From Deltaproteobacteria bacterium (lineage in GTDB: Bacteria > Myxococcota_A > UBA796 > UBA2385), in the NCBI GenBank assembly GCA_947462115.1, contig CANHON010000233.1:1-7297 (forward strand): a stretch of 7,297 nucleotides of DNA. The letters run 5' to 3'. The position numbers and the translations under genes are program-made. Below, piece after piece: positions 6,354 through 7,297 of the stretch; position 1 is the first letter of the stretch; each line of letters begins with the position of its first letter. The notes below the pieces were generated by a model. The model saw nothing but the letters and a program-made list of their open reading frames with translations, was not told the origin of the DNA and ran no database searches.

Positions 6354-6466
6354 AGTGCGTCTCGGTGCACGGCGGAGGCCTTCGGCTGTTCAGTTCCGGC
6401 CGCCGGGGGGCCCGAATACGGGAGCGGCGACCGGGCCCCAGCGCCCGGCGGCGGGCCGGCGGGCCC

Positions 6467-6473
6467 AGGAGGT
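6467..6473 (+). promoter_or_regulatory. Ribosome binding site of ligA
   Basis: AGGAGGT is a full match to the anti-Shine-Dalgarno sequence, 5 nt before the ATG at 6479. It decides the start of ligA in a region with several open frames. Confidence 0.85.
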
Positions 6474-6478
6474 ACTGC

Positions 6479-7297
6479 ATGATCGGGGCGATCGGGGACG
6501 GCTGGCCGCAGTCAGAGGCCGAGGCGGCGCAGGTGATCGGGGGGCTGAGCGCCGAGGTCCGGCGGCACGCCCAGCTCTACCACCAGGCCAGCGCGCCCGA
6601 GATCAGCGACCAGGACTACGATCAGCTGTTCGCCCGGCTGGAGGCGCTGGAGCGTCGGTGGCCGGCCCTCCGCGCGGCCGACAGCCCCACCGGGCAGGTG
6701 GGCTGGGCGCCGGTGGCGTCGCTGCAGCCTTTTCCGCACCGTAAGCCCATGTTGTCCTTGGCGAACGTGTTTAGCGAGGCCGAGCTGCAGGACTGGGTGG
6801 CCAAGCGGGACGAGGCCGGGGCGCTCCGGGGTGGCCTGCTCGCGGCCTTGGATCGGGCGGACGCCGCGGCCGAGACCACCCTCGCGTTGATGGTGGAGCC
6901 CAAGCTGGACGGGCTGGCCATCGAGCTGGTCTACGAGAATGGCGTGCTGGTCGGCGCTGGTACCCGGGGCGACGGCGCGGTGGGCGAGGACGTCACCCAC
7001 ACCCTGCGGCGGGTCCAGAGCGTCCCCCTGCGGTTGGCCGCGGGCGCTCCGGCCTACTTGAGCGTGCGTGGCGAGGTGCTGTTCGAGCTCGCGGGCTTTG
7101 AGGCCATGAACGAGGCCCGGGCCAAGGCCGGCGACAAGACCTTCGAGAACCCGCGCAACGCCGCGGCCGGCACGGTCCGCCAGCTCGACCCCAGCGCCGC
7201 CGGCGAGCGGCCCCTGTGCTTCTTCGCCCACTCTGCGGGCGAGGGCCTCGAGGCGCCGACCCACAGCGCCCTGCTCGGCGCGCTGAAGGACCTCGGC
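6479..7297 (+). CDS. ligA: NAD-dependent DNA ligase, N-terminal part (runs off right edge)
   Basis: LigA seals nicks between Okazaki fragments and during repair, using NAD+ as adenylate donor. The 273 visible residues cover domain Ia and most of the adenylation domain, out of about 670 in the family. Domain Ia shows the NAD-binding pattern Y34, H35, D44, Y47, D48 (LYHQASAPEISDQDYDQL), then SPTGQVG and HRKPMLSLANVF. The nucleotidyltransferase lysine is K142 in EPKLDGLAIEL. TRGDGAVGEDVTHTLRR, VRGEVLF and FENPRNAAAGTVRQLDP follow in the usual order. Everything needed for adenylation in this part is intact. The stretch between NVFSE and the catalytic lysine is about 15 residues longer than in E. 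coli LigA as I recall it, with an alanine-rich helix. The start is fixed by AGGAGGT 5 nt upstream. It is divergent from the HDOD-GGDEF gene, with no functional link implied. Confidence 0.98.
   Translation, partial: MIGAIGDGWPQSEAEAAQVIGGLSAEVRRHAQLYHQASAPEISDQDYDQLFARLEALERRWPALRAADSPTGQVGWAPVASLQPFPHRKPMLSLANVFSEAELQDWVAKRDEAGALRGGLLAALDRADAAAETTLALMVEPKLDGLAIELVYENGVLVGAGTRGDGAVGEDVTHTLRRVQSVPLRLAAGAPAYLSVRGEVLFELAGFEAMNEARAKAGDKTFENPRNAAAGTVRQLDPSAAGERPLCFFAHSAGEGLEAPTHSALLGALKDLG

Larger units (their letters stand above)
6130..6478. promoter_or_regulatory. Divergent intergenic region between the HDOD-GGDEF gene and ligA
   Basis: This 349-bp stretch holds no believable gene. Next to the minus-strand gene is its Shine-Dalgarno site (6135-6141); next to ligA is AGGAGGT (6467-6473). 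Between them are an 8-bp direct repeat AATTGGGC (6261-6268 and 6295-6302), a TATCAT at 6303-6308 that could be a plus-strand -10 box without a clear -35 partner, and two overlapping inverted repeats at 6328-6353. About 6400-6465 is almost pure G/C and could fold many ways. No convincing promoter was found for either gene. Confidence 0.45.

Noticed and set aside
6137..6393. Imperfect repeat CCTTYGGCTGTTCRG at 6137-6151 and 6379-6393
   Set aside because: Thirteen of fifteen bases match, but the first copy includes the complement of the HDOD-GGDEF Shine-Dalgarno sequence, and two copies alone are compatible with chance.
1..7297. CRISPR array, insertion sequence, tRNA/rRNA, toxin-antitoxin or phage genes
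   Set aside because: No spaced repeats, transposase motifs, terminal repeats or structural RNA signatures were seen in any part of the window.

Overview
The window is a very GC-rich bacterial chromosome segment (roughly 70% or more by eye), with strong G/C preference at third codon positions and long spurious open frames on the non-coding strands. A gene for Kdo8P synthase (kdsA) means the organism makes LPS Kdo and so is Gram-negative. The base composition, an HDOD-GGDEF signalling protein and two poorly known proteins would suit a deltaproteobacterial or myxobacterial-type lineage or a related uncultured group, but nothing here fixes the taxon. I see no mobile element, CRISPR array, tRNA or rRNA.

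Layout, left to right. (1) Positions 1-89, minus strand: the first 29 codons of a gene running off the left edge, with a signal-peptide-like N-terminus. (2) 90-354: a divergent intergenic region with a conspicuous AT-rich patch and a plausible promoter. (3) 355-1218, plus: kdsA of the metal-dependent class. (4) 1215-1601, minus: a small gamma-glutamylcyclotransferase-fold protein, convergent with kdsA, the two stop codons interlocked. (5) 1594-3264, minus: a 556-residue protein of unknown function with a winged-helix-like N-terminus, whose end overlaps the start of (4) by 8 nt, so the two form an operon. (6) 3265-3452: a divergent intergenic region with a consensus -35 box. (7) 3453-4535, plus: a 360-residue protein with the layout of an AAA/STAND-type ATPase but no recognisable Walker A lysine. 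(8) 4565-4609: a 16-bp-stem hairpin between convergent genes. (9) 4630-6129, minus: an HDOD-coiled coil-GGDEF protein. (10) 6130-6478: a divergent intergenic region with candidate RNA hairpins. (11) 6479-7297, plus: the N-terminal 273 codons of NAD-dependent DNA ligase ligA, running off the right edge.

kdsA (envelope), the HDOD-GGDEF protein (cyclic-di-GMP) and ligA (replication/repair) are ordinary chromosomal genes that share no pathway. The least explained part is the middle: an apparently nucleotide-binding-dead ATPase-like protein transcribed divergently from a winged-helix-like protein that is coupled to a GGCT-like enzyme. That trio is the only candidate here for an undescribed functional unit, and the evidence for it is architecture and arrangement only.
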